From positions 853,121 to 917,120 of the forward strand of contig NZ_PYAX01000001.1 of assembly GCF_003014735.1 (NCBI RefSeq): 64,000 nucleotides of DNA, in the 5' to 3' direction. Of the stretch, positions 9,796 to 19,382 are shown in pieces; the first letter of the stretch is position 1, and each line of letters begins with the position of its first letter. Source of the DNA: Saccharothrix carnea. Its GTDB lineage: Bacteria > Actinomycetota > Actinomycetes > Mycobacteriales > Pseudonocardiaceae. Both the position numbers and the translations under genes were made by a program. Below the pieces are notes generated by a model. That model saw nothing but the letters and a program-made list of their open reading frames with translations. It did no database searches and was not told the DNA's origin.

Positions 9796-10878
9796 TCAGC
9801 CGGTCGCCCACGGGCCGGTGGCGTTCACGTCGACCGTGAGCGCCTCGGCCGCCGCGATCAGCTCCTGCGCCGACGCGGTGCCCGGTCCGGGGCCGTGGAC
9901 CAGCAGGTGCAGGTCCGGGCGGAGGTCGACCCGCAGGTAGCCCACCAGCTGCCCGAGGTACTCCGCGGACACGCCGCGGGCGGTGACGGTCACCGGCGCC
10001 ACGCTCGGGTTGCCGATCGGGTCGTCGACGAACGAGCTGAGGTTCGCCCCGTAGGTGACGCCGCCGATCTCGCCGGTCGTGGACACGTGCCAGCCGCGGC
10101 TGTTCACGCGGGCCTGGTGGGCGAGCGCGCCGCCGACCGAAACCGGTGCGCCCAGCGCCGTCTGGTCCGGCCTCGTGGACTCGGCGATCCGGATCGCGTC
10201 GGCACGTGCTCGCGGCGCGTTCGAGAGCACCAATTCGACGTAGTGGCCCGGCTCGGGGCTGAAGACCACCCTCGCGTCCGGTGGCGTCCCGTCCGGCGTC
10301 GCCGGCGTCTCCGGCGTCTCGGGTTCACCCGGCCGCGGCAGCACCATCTTCGTCGGGTCCACGACCAGGGCGGGCGAGCCGTTGATCGTCACCTGGTCGG
10401 CGGCGGGGGCGCCGGCGATCTGCTGCCGCAGCACCTCCTGAACCGCGACGTCCTTCGGCACGAGCAAGTTCAACGACGGCGTGTGCAACTGCTCGCTGCT
10501 GTGCTTCCAGACCCGTTGGACCGCCCCGGTCGGGTCCACGAACCGGTTGCGCTCGGTCAGGCCGTCGACGAGCCACGACGGGCTGTAGCCGAGGGTGCGC
10601 GGGTCGAGCGGCGCGGCGGCGACCGTGGTCGGCTTGGTCGTCGTGGTGGACGTCGTCTGGAGGGTGGTGCTCGCCGCCGCCGGTGCCTCCGCGCTCGGTC
10701 GGCCGACCGTCGTGGCGACCACCGCGACGGCCGCGGCGGCGGTGGCCGCCGTGACGGCCAGGAACAGCGGCTTGCGGCTCTTGCGGGGCCGGTGCAGCGC
10801 GGCCAGGACGTGGCCGGCCGGCGGCGTCTGCTCGGCCCGCGCCCGCAGCGCGTCCCGGATCAGGTCCTCGGTGTCCAT
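9796..10878 (-). CDS. Membrane-anchored partner of ECF sigma factor (putative anti-sigma-like protein)
   Basis: A 360-residue protein of no family I recognise. The N-terminal 35 residues are cytoplasmic-like (MDTEDLIRDALRARAEQ...). One transmembrane helix follows (about residues 37-57, LFLAVTAATAAAAVAVVA), then a Thr-rich linker and a large extracytoplasmic domain of about 280 residues. Its ATG overlaps the TGA of the sigma gene by one base (TGATG), so the two are co-translated. That order and topology are typical of ECF sigma/anti-sigma operons of the SigE group in actinomycetes, but no zinc-binding anti-sigma motif (HxxxCxxC) is present, so regulation of the sigma factor is inference. Confidence 0.7.
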   Translation of the reverse strand: MDTEDLIRDALRARAEQTPPAGHVLAALHRPRKSRKPLFLAVTAATAAAAVAVVATTVGRPSAEAPAAASTTLQTTSTTTTKPTTVAAAPLDPRTLGYSPSWLVDGLTERNRFVDPTGAVQRVWKHSSEQLHTPSLNLLVPKDVAVQEVLRQQIAGAPAADQVTINGSPALVVDPTKMVLPRPGEPETPETPATPDGTPPDARVVFSPEPGHYVELVLSNAPRARADAIRIAESTRPDQTALGAPVSVGGALAHQARVNSRGWHVSTTGEIGGVTYGANLSSFVDDPIGNPSVAPVTVTARGVSAEYLGQLVGYLRVDLRPDLHLLVHGPGPGTASAQELIAAAEALTVDVNATGPWATG

Positions 10879-11357
10879 CACAGTGCCTCCTTCACGCGGT
10901 CGTTCGCGCGCAGCGTCGCCAGCGCGCGGGAGATGTGGCTGCGGACCGTGCCCTGGGAACAGCCCAGCGTCGCGGCGATCTCGGCGTCGTCGCAGCCCTC
11001 GTAGTACCGGAGCACGACGGCGGCCTTCTGCTTGCGCGGCAGCTTGTCGATGCTCTGGAGCATCGCTTCGCGCTCGTCGTAGTGGGTCGACGGGTCGGGC
11101 CCCGGCGGGTCGACCGCGTGCAGCGGCGTGTGGGCCTTGCGTCGGCGGCGCCAGCCCAGGAACTCGTTGGTGACCATCCTCTTCAGGTAGGCGGCGGGCG
11201 CGTCCACCGCCGCGATGCGCGTCCAGCGTTGCTGAGCGCGCAGCAGGCACTCCTGGACCACGTCCTGGGCGAGGTGCGGGTCACCGGTCAGCACGGTGGC
11301 GTAGCGCAGCAGCGGGGTGACCTGCCTGGTGGCGAAGTCCTCGAAGCTGTCCGTCAT
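10878..11357 (-). CDS. ECF RNA polymerase sigma factor, SigE-family
   Basis: A 159-residue two-domain sigma factor. Region 2 is visible as LLRYATVLTGDPHLAQDVVQ with LKRMVTNEFLGWRRRRK. Region 4 reads LPRKQKAAVVLRYYEGCDDA followed by the helix-turn-helix LGCSQGTVRSHISRALATLR. The ATG is preceded by a GGAGGGG ribosome-binding site; a longer frame upstream is spurious. It directs transcription of an unknown regulon and is coupled to the downstream membrane protein. The divergent IclR gene starts 36 bases away, so the two share a promoter region. Confidence 0.9.
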   Translation of the reverse strand: MTDSFEDFATRQVTPLLRYATVLTGDPHLAQDVVQECLLRAQQRWTRIAAVDAPAAYLKRMVTNEFLGWRRRRKAHTPLHAVDPPGPDPSTHYDEREAMLQSIDKLPRKQKAAVVLRYYEGCDDAEIAATLGCSQGTVRSHISRALATLRANDRVKEAL

Positions 11358-11393
11358 ACCCCTCCAATGCGCCCGGACGCGGTTCTGTTGAGA

Positions 11394-12179
11394 ATGGGTT
11401 CCGTGGGAGGCAGCAGCGACGTGCCGGCGTTGCGCCGAGGGCTCGCGGTGCTGCGCCTGCTGGCAGGCAGGCCGGGACCCCTGTCGGCGGCGGCCGTGGC
11501 GCGCGAGCTGTCCCTGCCCAGGTCCACCACCTACCACCTGCTGGCCGAGCTGACCGCCGCCGGTTTCGCCACCCACTTCCCCGAGGAGCGACGCTACGGT
11601 CTCGGCGTCGCGGCGTTCGAACTCGGCTCGGCCTACCTGCGCCACGACCCGCTGGAACGCCTGGCCCGCCCCGTCCTGCGACGCCTCGTGGACACCGTGG
11701 GCAGGACCGCCCACCTGGGCGTCCTGCACGGCTCGGAGGCCCTCTACCTGGTGCGCGAACAACCACGCCACCCGACCACCATCGTCTCCGATGTCGGCGT
11801 GCGCCTACCCGCCCACCTGACCGCGTCCGGCCGGGCCGTGCTGAGCCGACTGCCCGCCGCGCAGGTCAGGGCCCTGTTCCCGGGCCCCTTCGTCGACCGG
11901 ACCGGACGGGGACCGCGCAACCTGCCCGCGCTGCGGAGGCTGCTGGCCGTCGAACGCCGGCGCGGGTGGGCGGTGGAGGACGGCTACGTGACCGCCGGCT
12001 TCGCCTCCGTCGCCGCCCCCGTCTTCGACCACGGTGAACGCCCGATCGCCGCGATCACCGTCACGTTCCGGCACGTGTGCGAGACGGAAGCGGAGTGCGG
12101 TGAGACGTGGCCGGACCTCGCCACCGAAACCCGCCGTGCGGCGGAGGAACTGACCACCCGCATCGGCGGCCGGGCCTGA
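11394..12179 (+). CDS. IclR-family transcriptional regulator
   Basis: A 261-residue regulator. The N-terminal winged helix is seen in GLAVLRLLAG...LSAAAVARELSLPRSTTYHLLAEL. The C-terminal effector domain has LGVLHGSEALYLVREQ, LPAHLTASGRAVLS and GFASVAAPVFDHG, all IclR landmarks. I chose the ATG at 11394; an in-frame ATG at 11367 would add nine residues. IclR proteins usually control catabolic genes in response to small aromatic or organic acids. The target is unknown, and the neighbouring sigma gene, which diverges from it, is the nearest candidate. Confidence 0.9.
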   Translation: MGSVGGSSDVPALRRGLAVLRLLAGRPGPLSAAAVARELSLPRSTTYHLLAELTAAGFATHFPEERRYGLGVAAFELGSAYLRHDPLERLARPVLRRLVDTVGRTAHLGVLHGSEALYLVREQPRHPTTIVSDVGVRLPAHLTASGRAVLSRLPAAQVRALFPGPFVDRTGRGPRNLPALRRLLAVERRRGWAVEDGYVTAGFASVAAPVFDHGERPIAAITVTFRHVCETEAECGETWPDLATETRRAAEELTTRIGGRA

Positions 12180-12249
12180 CCAGCCCGCACCCTGGCACGT
12201 GTCCCCCGATTCGGTGAACCGGTTTCGCCCAACCCGCCAGGTAGCCTCG

Positions 12250-12285
12250 GTGATGCACGACGTGATGCAAAAAGTGATGCACCAG
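12250..12285 (+). repeat. 12-bp direct repeats ahead of toxin-like fragment
   Basis: Three 12-base units each begin GTGATGCA (12250, 12262, 12274). They lie inside a tiny frame (GTG near 12214 or ATG 12252, stop 12306-12308) whose end overlaps the next ATG as ATGcgTGA. They could be leader-peptide coding repeats or operator repeats of a toxin-antitoxin locus. Confidence 0.5.
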
Positions 12286-12301
12286 CTAGCAGTAGGCGGT
12301 G

Positions 12302-12448
12302 ATGCGTGAGCCACTCGTCGGGTTCATCCGCACCGACGATCTCGAACAGCTCGGCAAAGACGAGCTCGTGCGACTCCAAGGCGCGATCAGCCCCCGGACC
12401 CTCGCCGCGGTCAACGAGGCGTTGAAGATCGTCTTGGGGCTCCCCTGA
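12302..12448 (+). pseudogene. MazF/PemK-like toxin C-terminal fragment
   Basis: A 48-residue frame reading VGFIRTDDLEQL, then RLQGAISPRTLAAVNEALKI and VLGLP. This matches the end of MazF-type endoribonucleases (pattern ...QVRT.D..RL...G.LS...LA.V..AL...LGL). The N-terminal two thirds, which carry the catalytic SH3-like core, are absent: upstream there is only a short frame of at most 31 codons overlapping by eight bases. It is probably a decayed toxin gene, or less likely a distinct small regulator. A terminator follows at once. Confidence 0.5.
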
Positions 12449-12462
12449 AGCCCTGGGCGCAA

Positions 12463-12497
12463 CACGGCCCGGCCACCCACCGGGCGACCGGGCCGTG
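12463..12497. terminator. Bidirectional terminator hairpin
   Basis: A perfect 10-bp stem (CACGGCCCGG and its complement) with a 15-base loop between the toxin fragment and the convergent osmoprotectant-binding protein gene. Confidence 0.8.
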
Positions 12498-12511
12498 CGT
12501 GCCGGGATGGA

Positions 12512-13396
12512 CTACAGCGTGACGCTCTTGAGGAAGTCGGCCGCCACGTTGGCGATCGTCTCCTTGTCCACGTCCACCCGCTTGACCAGGTCCGCCAGCT
12601 TCTCCGTGGTCAGCGCCGCCGACACCTTGTTCAACGCGTCCTTGCCCTTCGCGTCGACCGCGTCCGACCGCAGCAACGGCACGACGTTCTGCGCCGGGTA
12701 CATCGTCTTCGGGTCCGCCAGCTCCACGAAGTCGTTCGCCTTGATGTCCGCCGACGTCGTGTAGAGGTTGGCCACCTGCACGGTGCCGTTCTTCAACGCG
12801 TCCACCGTGATCGGACCACCCGCGTCGGTCGTCTTGATCTCGGTGAACGTCACCCCGTACAGCTCCTCGATCTTCGCCTCCCACCGCTGCGCCCACTCAC
12901 CGGCGGCACCCAGCGCGTACTTCCCGGCACCCAGGTCGGCGATCGACTTCACCCCGCCGTCAGCGGTGGCCTTGGTGACCACCAGGACGTCCTTGTCCTC
13001 CGCGTCCGACTTCTCCAACACCTCAAGGCCCGAGGGCGTCTTGGCCTTCAGAGCCGTGTAGACCTCCTCGGCCTCGGTGGTGGTGTTGGTCTTGTCGAAG
13101 TAGTTGAGCAGGTTGCCCGAGTACTCCGGCACCACGCCGAGCGACTTGTCCTGCAACGCCTTCACGACGAGCTCGCGGGCGCCGATGCCGGACTTCACCG
13201 TCACCTTCGCACCGGTCGCCTTCAGCGCGCCGGCGTAGATCTCGGCCAGGATCTTGTTCTCGGTGAAGTCGGCCGAACCGACCACGACCTCACCCGACGC
13301 GGCCTGCTGGCCGCTCCCGCCCAGGTCCTCTTTGGACCCGCACGCGGAGACGACCAGAGCGGCCGCCGTGACGACAACGGCCAACGTGCGCTTCAT
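12512..13396 (-). CDS. opuCC: Osmoprotectant ABC transporter substrate-binding lipoprotein
   Basis: A 294-residue secreted lipoprotein: MKRTLAVVV... signal peptide with the lipobox VVSAC (cysteine near residue 21). The mature OpuAC-type domain reads VVVGSADFTENKILAEIYA, GVVPEYSGNLL and NGTVQVANLYTTSADI. It captures glycine betaine, choline or related quaternary amines outside the membrane for the upstream permease pair. The ATG overlaps the stop of the permease before it. Last gene of a four-gene operon in the order ATPase-permease-permease-binding protein. Confidence 0.92.
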   Translation of the reverse strand: MKRTLAVVVTAAALVVSACGSKEDLGGSGQQAASGEVVVGSADFTENKILAEIYAGALKATGAKVTVKSGIGARELVVKALQDKSLGVVPEYSGNLLNYFDKTNTTTEAEEVYTALKAKTPSGLEVLEKSDAEDKDVLVVTKATADGGVKSIADLGAGKYALGAAGEWAQRWEAKIEELYGVTFTEIKTTDAGGPITVDALKNGTVQVANLYTTSADIKANDFVELADPKTMYPAQNVVPLLRSDAVDAKGKDALNKVSAALTTEKLADLVKRVDVDKETIANVAADFLKSVTL

Positions 13397-14148
13397 GCCG
13401 TACTTCCTCCAGATTCGACGGGCGCCGGCTCTCCCCGGCGCCTCGGCTTCGCCCCGCTCGACCGCGCCCCCGCGCGACGACCTCGCGACGACAGCCGCAA
13501 ACCCGCGGGCACGACCAGCCTGCCCACGCCCGCGAGCACCACGTCCAGCACGACCGCCAGCAGCGCGATCAGGATCGCGCCACCGACGAACTGCCCGTAG
13601 TCCAACACCCGCAGGCCGTCCAGCAGGGGACGCCCCAACGTCTCGATACCGACGTACGCCGCCACCGACGCGGTCGCGACCACCTGCAACATGGCGTTGC
13701 GCAGACCGCCGACCAGCAGCGGCAGCGCGTTGGGCACCTCGACCTGCCACAGCCGCTGCGCGCCGGTCATGCCCATGCCGCTCGCCGCGTCCACCACACC
13801 GCGGTCCACGTCCTGGATGCCCGCGTACGTCCCGGCCAGGATCGGCGGCACGGCCAGCACCACCAGACCGATGAGCACCCCGGCAGACCCACCGCCCGCG
13901 ACCAGGTACAGGAACGTGACCAGGCCCAACGTCGGCAGCGCCCGCAACGCGTTGCTGCCGCCGACCAGCACCACCCCGCCGCGTCCGGTGTGCCCGACGA
14001 ACAGGCCGAGCGGCACGGCGATCAGCGCGGCGCCGAGCACCGCGCCCAGGCAGTACAGCAGGTGGACGCCGACCCGCACCGGGATCGACTTGCCGCCCGA
14101 CCAGTTGACCGGGTCGACCAGCCACGCGAACGCGTCCGCGAAGATCAC
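13393..14148 (-). CDS. opuCD: Osmoprotectant ABC transporter permease
   Basis: A 251-residue BPD-transport permease with about five to six membrane helices and the EAA-like loop VDAASGMGMTGAQRLWQVEV near residue 130, followed by PNALPLLVGGLRNAMLQVVA. The C-terminus is a basic tail. The start overlaps the previous permease by four bases. It forms the channel with the other permease. Substrate class (glycine betaine/carnitine/choline) is inferred from the paired binding protein. Confidence 0.9.
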   Translation of the reverse strand: MIFADAFAWLVDPVNWSGGKSIPVRVGVHLLYCLGAVLGAALIAVPLGLFVGHTGRGGVVLVGGSNALRALPTLGLVTFLYLVAGGGSAGVLIGLVVLAVPPILAGTYAGIQDVDRGVVDAASGMGMTGAQRLWQVEVPNALPLLVGGLRNAMLQVVATASVAAYVGIETLGRPLLDGLRVLDYGQFVGGAILIALLAVVLDVVLAGVGRLVVPAGLRLSSRGRRAGARSSGAKPRRRGEPAPVESGGSTA

Positions 14149-14799
14149 AGCCGCTCACCCGCCCGCGCCCACGGCGTCAACCGGTCCCGCAGCAGCACCA
14201 GCAGCAGGTCGACCACCAGCGCCAGCACCAGCGTGAGCACGATGCCGATGATGATCGGCGCCAGGTACCGCTGCCGGAACCCGTCGGTGAACAACGTGCC
14301 CAGACCGCCCGTCCCGATCAACGCACCCACGCTGACCAGGCTGATGTTGCTCACCGAGCCGACCCGCACACCGGCGGCCAGCACGGGCACGGCCAGCGGC
14401 AGCTCCACCGAGAAGAACCGGCGCAGCGGCCGGAAGCCCATCGCCGTGGCGGCGGCGGTGATGTGCGCGGGCACCGCGGCCAGCGCCTCGGCCACCGGCC
14501 GGACCAGCAGCGCGGTCGTGTAGACCGTCAACGCGATGATCACGTTCGCCGGGTCGAGCACCTGCGTGCCGATGACCGCCGGGATGATCGCGAACAGCGC
14601 CAGCGACGGGATCGTGTAGACCACGTTCGACAGCCCGATCAACGTCGCGTTGACGGGCCGGAACCGGTGGCACAGCCACCCCAGCGCGATCGCCAGCACC
14701 ACCGACACCACCAGCGGCACCAACGACAGGTAGACGTGGTCGAGCAGCATGTCCAGCAGCGCCGCCCTCGTCCCGGCGTCGCTGAGGTACTTCCCGATA

Positions 14800-14807
<8 letters not shown>
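14145..14807 (-). CDS. opuCB: Osmoprotectant ABC transporter permease
   Basis: A 220-residue permease with the OpuC/ProW core: NVVYTIPSLALFAIIPAVIG, then the coupling loop of the type A..AMGFRPLRRFFSVELPLA and the segment VGALIGTGGLGTLFTDG. Five to six hydrophobic spans are visible. It overlaps both neighbours (8 bp with the ATPase gene, 4 bp with the next permease) and is therefore part of one polycistron. Confidence 0.91.
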
Positions 14808-15849
<1,042 letters not shown>

Positions 15850-15952
15850 CCGTGGTCCTCCTGCCGATGGGCGACAAGCGTCGAACGACCCTAGCCCGTC
15901 AGTCCGACCGGGGCACGGCGTTTCAGCATCCGGTCAGTAGGGTGCACCGGTT

Positions 15953-17506
15953 GTGGCAACCGAACCGGTGCGAGCACTGCTCGCCGAACGCGGCCCGCAC
16001 GCCCGCAAGCTGCGGCGCGTGCTCGACCTGCTCGCCGACGACTGGCACACGTTGGCCGAGCTGGTTCGGCTTCCCGCTGTGCCGCGGCGCACCGTGCAGG
16101 AGCTGCTGACCGCCGTCGGCGACGACCTGGAGTCCAGCGGCGACCGGTTCCGGCTCGCCCCGGCCAAGGCCGGCGACTACGCGGTGTTCCGCGTCGGTGA
16201 CGACCTGGTCGACCCGGTGGACGCGCTGGTGTCGCGGCACACCGCGCAGCTGCGGTCGATCCTGGCCGACATCGCCGACGTGCCGCCGCCGCTGGCCGCG
16301 CTGGACCACGTGCAGGCGACCGCCGAGACAGCGTTGAAGCGGGCGTTGTGGCTGGACACGACCTACGACCTGGCCGGCCGCACGCTGCTGTGCCTGGGCG
16401 ACCACGACCTGACGTCGCTGGCCGTGTGCGCGGTGAACCCGTCCGTCGAGGTGGTCGTGGTCGACGTGGACGACCGGCTGCTGGAGTACATCGCGCGGCG
16501 CGCCGAAGAACGCGGGTGGCCGATCCGCACGGTCCACGCCGACTTCCGGTTCGGCCTGCCTCCCGCCGTGCTGGAGTCGGCGGACCTGGTGTTCAGCGAC
16601 CCGCCGTACACGCCGGAGGGCATCGGCTTGTTCGCCGCACGCGCGGTCGAGTGCCTGGCCGACCTCGGTCGGGGACGGGTGCTGCTCGCGTACGGGTTCA
16701 GCGACCGGACCCCCGCGCTCGGGCTGAAGGTGCAGCAGGAGCTGCAGCGGCTCGGGTTGGTGTTCGAGGCGATCCTGCCCGCGTTCCACCGGTTCGACGG
16801 CGCGCAGGCCATCGGCAGCGCCGCCGACCTGTACGTGTGCCGTCCCACGTCACGCCGCTCGGTGTCACCCGCCTCGGCGAAGACCGCGATCTACACGCAC
16901 GGCCCGCAGTCCGTGGAGGCGACCGGGCCGGGGTCGACGGCGTTGGCGGCTCTCGTCGACCTCGCACCCCGACCGGAGTCCTCGCCGCCGCCGAAGCCGC
17001 GTGCGCCGGGGTGGGCCGAGCCGATCGGCAAGGGCGCGGCGTCGCTGGCGGTGGACCTGTCCGGCGACCCCGGTCCGTGGCTGCTGCGGACGCTGCTGGC
17101 GTGCTCGCCCGGTCGGATGGCGGCCCTCGTGCCCAACAACCACCCCAACGTGTCATCGGCGGCGGGCCAGCAGGAGCTGAGGTCGTTGGTGGACACCAGG
17201 TTCGCGCTGCGGTTCCTGCGGTCCACTCCGGACGGCAAGCACTGCGTCGTGGTGGCCGACCAGGTGCTGGCGGGCACGCTGGACGCGGGCGGGCTGACCG
17301 TGCGCGAGGTGCTGATGCGGGCGCACGGCAAGCTGGGCAACGTGTGGCGGGAGGCGCTGGTCACGGCCACGCACGGCGCGTTGACCAAGCGGGAGGCGCG
17401 GGAGCGCATCGGCGAGCACGACGACTTGGAGCTGCGGCTGATCGACCTGCCCCGGCACCGGATCGCCGAGCTGCTGCCGCTGATCCGCGCGTCGGCATCG
17501 CACTAG
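15953..17506 (+). CDS. Branched-chain polyamine synthase homologue (BpsA/DUF43), with long C-terminal extension
   Basis: A 517-residue protein. Residues 1-75 look like a winged helix (LLADDWHTLAELVRLPAVPR). Residues about 115-295 match the DUF43 aminopropyltransferase fold: LLCLGDHDLTSLA (family GDDDLTS, here with His at the third acidic position), VVVVDVDDRLLEYI and VFSDPPYTPEG. BpsA of thermophiles adds aminopropyl groups to spermidine using decarboxylated S-adenosylmethionine. The last 200 residues (from about 315) are an actinomycete-type extension of unknown role. GTG start. A polyamine role is inference; a methyltransferase-like role is the main alternative. Confidence 0.75.
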   Translation: MATEPVRALLAERGPHARKLRRVLDLLADDWHTLAELVRLPAVPRRTVQELLTAVGDDLESSGDRFRLAPAKAGDYAVFRVGDDLVDPVDALVSRHTAQLRSILADIADVPPPLAALDHVQATAETALKRALWLDTTYDLAGRTLLCLGDHDLTSLAVCAVNPSVEVVVVDVDDRLLEYIARRAEERGWPIRTVHADFRFGLPPAVLESADLVFSDPPYTPEGIGLFAARAVECLADLGRGRVLLAYGFSDRTPALGLKVQQELQRLGLVFEAILPAFHRFDGAQAIGSAADLYVCRPTSRRSVSPASAKTAIYTHGPQSVEATGPGSTALAALVDLAPRPESSPPPKPRAPGWAEPIGKGAASLAVDLSGDPGPWLLRTLLACSPGRMAALVPNNHPNVSSAAGQQELRSLVDTRFALRFLRSTPDGKHCVVVADQVLAGTLDAGGLTVREVLMRAHGKLGNVWREALVTATHGALTKREARERIGEHDDLELRLIDLPRHRIAELLPLIRASASH

Positions 17507-17582
17507 CCGGCCGGATTCGGCGAACCTCCACGTCGGGGCCACCTCCGCCGGTAACTTCTCGCTCGAACCTGGAGGCGCGCTC

Positions 17583-18275
17583 ATGACTCATCCCCACCCC
17601 GGTCAGCAGCCGGGTCCGCAGCAGTACCCCTGCCGGCCACACCCGGGTCAGCCGCCGTACCAGGGGCAGCAGCCCCATCCAGGCCAGCCGTACCCCGGCC
17701 AGCCCTACCCAGGTCAGCCGTACCCAGGTCAGCCGCCGGTCGGCTACCCCGGCGGGCCGCAGGCGCACCCCGGCGGGCCCAAGCCGCCGAGCAAGGCGTT
17801 CGCGGTGGTGTCCGCCCTGCTGTTCCTGCCGAACGTGATCCTCTTGTACGTGGTGTCCATGCCGTTCGTGGCGGACGGCAGGCCGTCGCCGCACTTCTGG
17901 GTCTCGCTGATCGGCGTCCCGCTCAGCGAGGAGGTGACGGGGAACGTCGACTTCGCCGTGTCGGTATCGCTGACCGTGGCGTCGGTGGTCCTCGTCCTCG
18001 CCGTGCTGCTCGCCTGCCGGGTCCCCGGCGTGCGGTGGGCGCTGCTGGGTATCGCGCTGGTGGCCGTGGCGAACTACGTCTACGTCGTCATCGACATCCT
18101 GGCGAACATCCCGGGCGAGTTCGTGGTGCTGCCCGCGATCGCGCTGCTGCTGTGGCTGGTGTCCGGCCTGGTCGCCGCGCTGCCGCCGGTGGGCCGTGCG
18201 ATGCGGGGTGCGAAGCCGAGGACGCCGGGGCACCAGGTGGCCGGTCCTCCGCCGCCGCAGGGCCAGTGGGGCTGA
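17583..18275 (+). CDS. Proline-rich membrane protein of unknown function
   Basis: 230 residues. The first 65 are Pro/Gly/Gln-rich with pentapeptide repeats (QPYPG). Three to four hydrophobic helices follow (for example AFAVVSALLFLPNVILLYVV, LTVASVVLVLAVLLACRV, LVAVANYVYVVIDIL and a last one near residue 190), with a short charged tail. Proline-rich N-terminal tails of this kind are common in actinomycete membrane proteins and may bind partner proteins. No domain recognised. GGAGGCGC lies just upstream of the ATG. Confidence 0.75.
   Translation: MTHPHPGQQPGPQQYPCRPHPGQPPYQGQQPHPGQPYPGQPYPGQPYPGQPPVGYPGGPQAHPGGPKPPSKAFAVVSALLFLPNVILLYVVSMPFVADGRPSPHFWVSLIGVPLSEEVTGNVDFAVSVSLTVASVVLVLAVLLACRVPGVRWALLGIALVAVANYVYVVIDILANIPGEFVVLPAIALLLWLVSGLVAALPPVGRAMRGAKPRTPGHQVAGPPPPQGQWG
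17670..17729 (+). repeat. 15-bp tandem coding repeat (QPxPG)
   Basis: Four consecutive 15-base units starting CAGCC encode QPHPG then QPYPG three times, inside the N-terminal tail of the membrane protein at 17583. The last two units differ at one base only, indicating recent duplication. Confidence 0.85.
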
Positions 18276-18284
18276 TCGACCGCC

Positions 18285-18899
18285 TCACTCACCGAAGCGC
18301 GTGATGGCCTTGAGCATGTCCCGCGCCCGGCCGAACAACGCCTTCAGCGCGCTCAGGATCCGCGCCATCACGCGCACCAACTCCGCCAACCGCCGCGTGA
18401 TCCGGTCGAGCACGACCGCGCCGCGCCCCACCGCCCACGCCGCGAACTCGGCCACCGAGCTGCCGCACGTCAGCTCCGCCCCGGCGAGCGCGAGGGTGGC
18501 GTTGGCGAGCACGTCCCGCACGAACAGCGCCACCACGTCCCGGAACACGCCGTGGACCGCGGCGGTGATCGCGCCGACCTCGGCGACGTGCGACGCCACC
18601 CCGAGGCAGAGCCGGCTCATCGCCGTGATCTCCGCGGTCAGCCACCCGCCCGACCGCCGCCGCGCCATGCCGTCCAACGTCGTCGCGACCTGCCGCCAGG
18701 TGGCTTCCGCGTCCTCGAACCGGTCGCCGTGGCCCGCCAGCCAGTCCAACGGCTCGCGCAGCACGTCGACGTGCCCGACCAGCCACCCCAGGCCGGCCGC
18801 GTCGAGCAGGCCGAGCGGGTCGACGGCCGCGGTCGGCACGGCGAGGTCGGCCTCCAGCGCGTCCGACCCCGTCGACTCCAGCACCGGGAAACCGGTCAC
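18285..18899 (-). CDS. WXG100/ESX-associated-like protein
   Basis: A 204-residue, Ala/Arg-rich, probably all-helical protein. The central part (LDWLAGHGDRFEDAEATWRQ, then VATTLDGMARRRSGGWLTAE) resembles PPE/WXG100-like targets of type VII secretion in actinomycetes, which often follow an YbaB-like gene. The C-terminal half has amphipathic helices (RRLAELVRVMARILSALKAL). Its ATG overlaps the upstream YbaB-family gene by four bases, so the two are coupled. Secretion by an ESX system is inference; no ESX core gene lies in the window. Confidence 0.6.
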   Translation of the reverse strand: MTGFPVLESTGSDALEADLAVPTAAVDPLGLLDAAGLGWLVGHVDVLREPLDWLAGHGDRFEDAEATWRQVATTLDGMARRRSGGWLTAEITAMSRLCLGVASHVAEVGAITAAVHGVFRDVVALFVRDVLANATLALAGAELTCGSSVAEFAAWAVGRGAVVLDRITRRLAELVRVMARILSALKALFGRARDMLKAITRFGE

Positions 18900-19333
18900 G
18901 AAGGCGCCGACCCCGGCTCGTCGTCGGGCGCGCGCAGGCTCCGGGGCAGCGGCAGGTCATCGCCCTCCGGAACGGCCTCCGCCTTCGCGCCCTCCACCGA
19001 CGCCGGCACCGAACCGACCAGGAAGCCCATCGCCGCCGCACCACCGAACTGGGGCTCGACCACGGCCACCGCCTGCCGCGCCGCCTGCTCCTGCGCCCGC
19101 CGCACGGTGTCCATCACGACCTCGCCCAGCCGCGCGGGCGAGCACCCCTCGGCCGCCGGCGAGAACTCGATGTGCCGCAACGACCCGTTCGGCGCGACGG
19201 TCGCCGTCACCACGCCGTCCGGCGACCGCTGCGTGGCGTGCGCCCGCGCGATCCGGTCCCGCAGCGCGCGGGACCGCTCGGCCAGGTCCCTGGCCCTGGC
19301 TTCGAGGTCGGCGATCATCCGTTCCGGGTTCAC
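18896..19333 (-). CDS. YbaB/EbfC-family nucleoid-associated-like protein
   Basis: 145 residues from a GTG at 19333 (an ATG at 19318 is a second choice). It starts with a coiled coil (MIADLEARARDLAERSRALR), then the YbaB core pattern SPDGVVTATVAPNGSLRHIE and a long helix (RRAQEQAARQAVAVVEP). The C-terminus is acidic and Pro-rich. YbaB proteins bind DNA as dimers, but actinomycetes carry many copies paired with secreted-type helical proteins like the next gene, and the role of those pairs is not known. Confidence 0.75.
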   Translation of the reverse strand: MNPERMIADLEARARDLAERSRALRDRIARAHATQRSPDGVVTATVAPNGSLRHIEFSPAAEGCSPARLGEVVMDTVRRAQEQAARQAVAVVEPQFGGAAAMGFLVGSVPASVEGAKAEAVPEGDDLPLPRSLRAPDDEPGSAPS

Positions 19334-19382
19334 CGGGCAGCACCCAACGTCGTGGCGTCCATCGGGACCGCAGTATCGCCGA

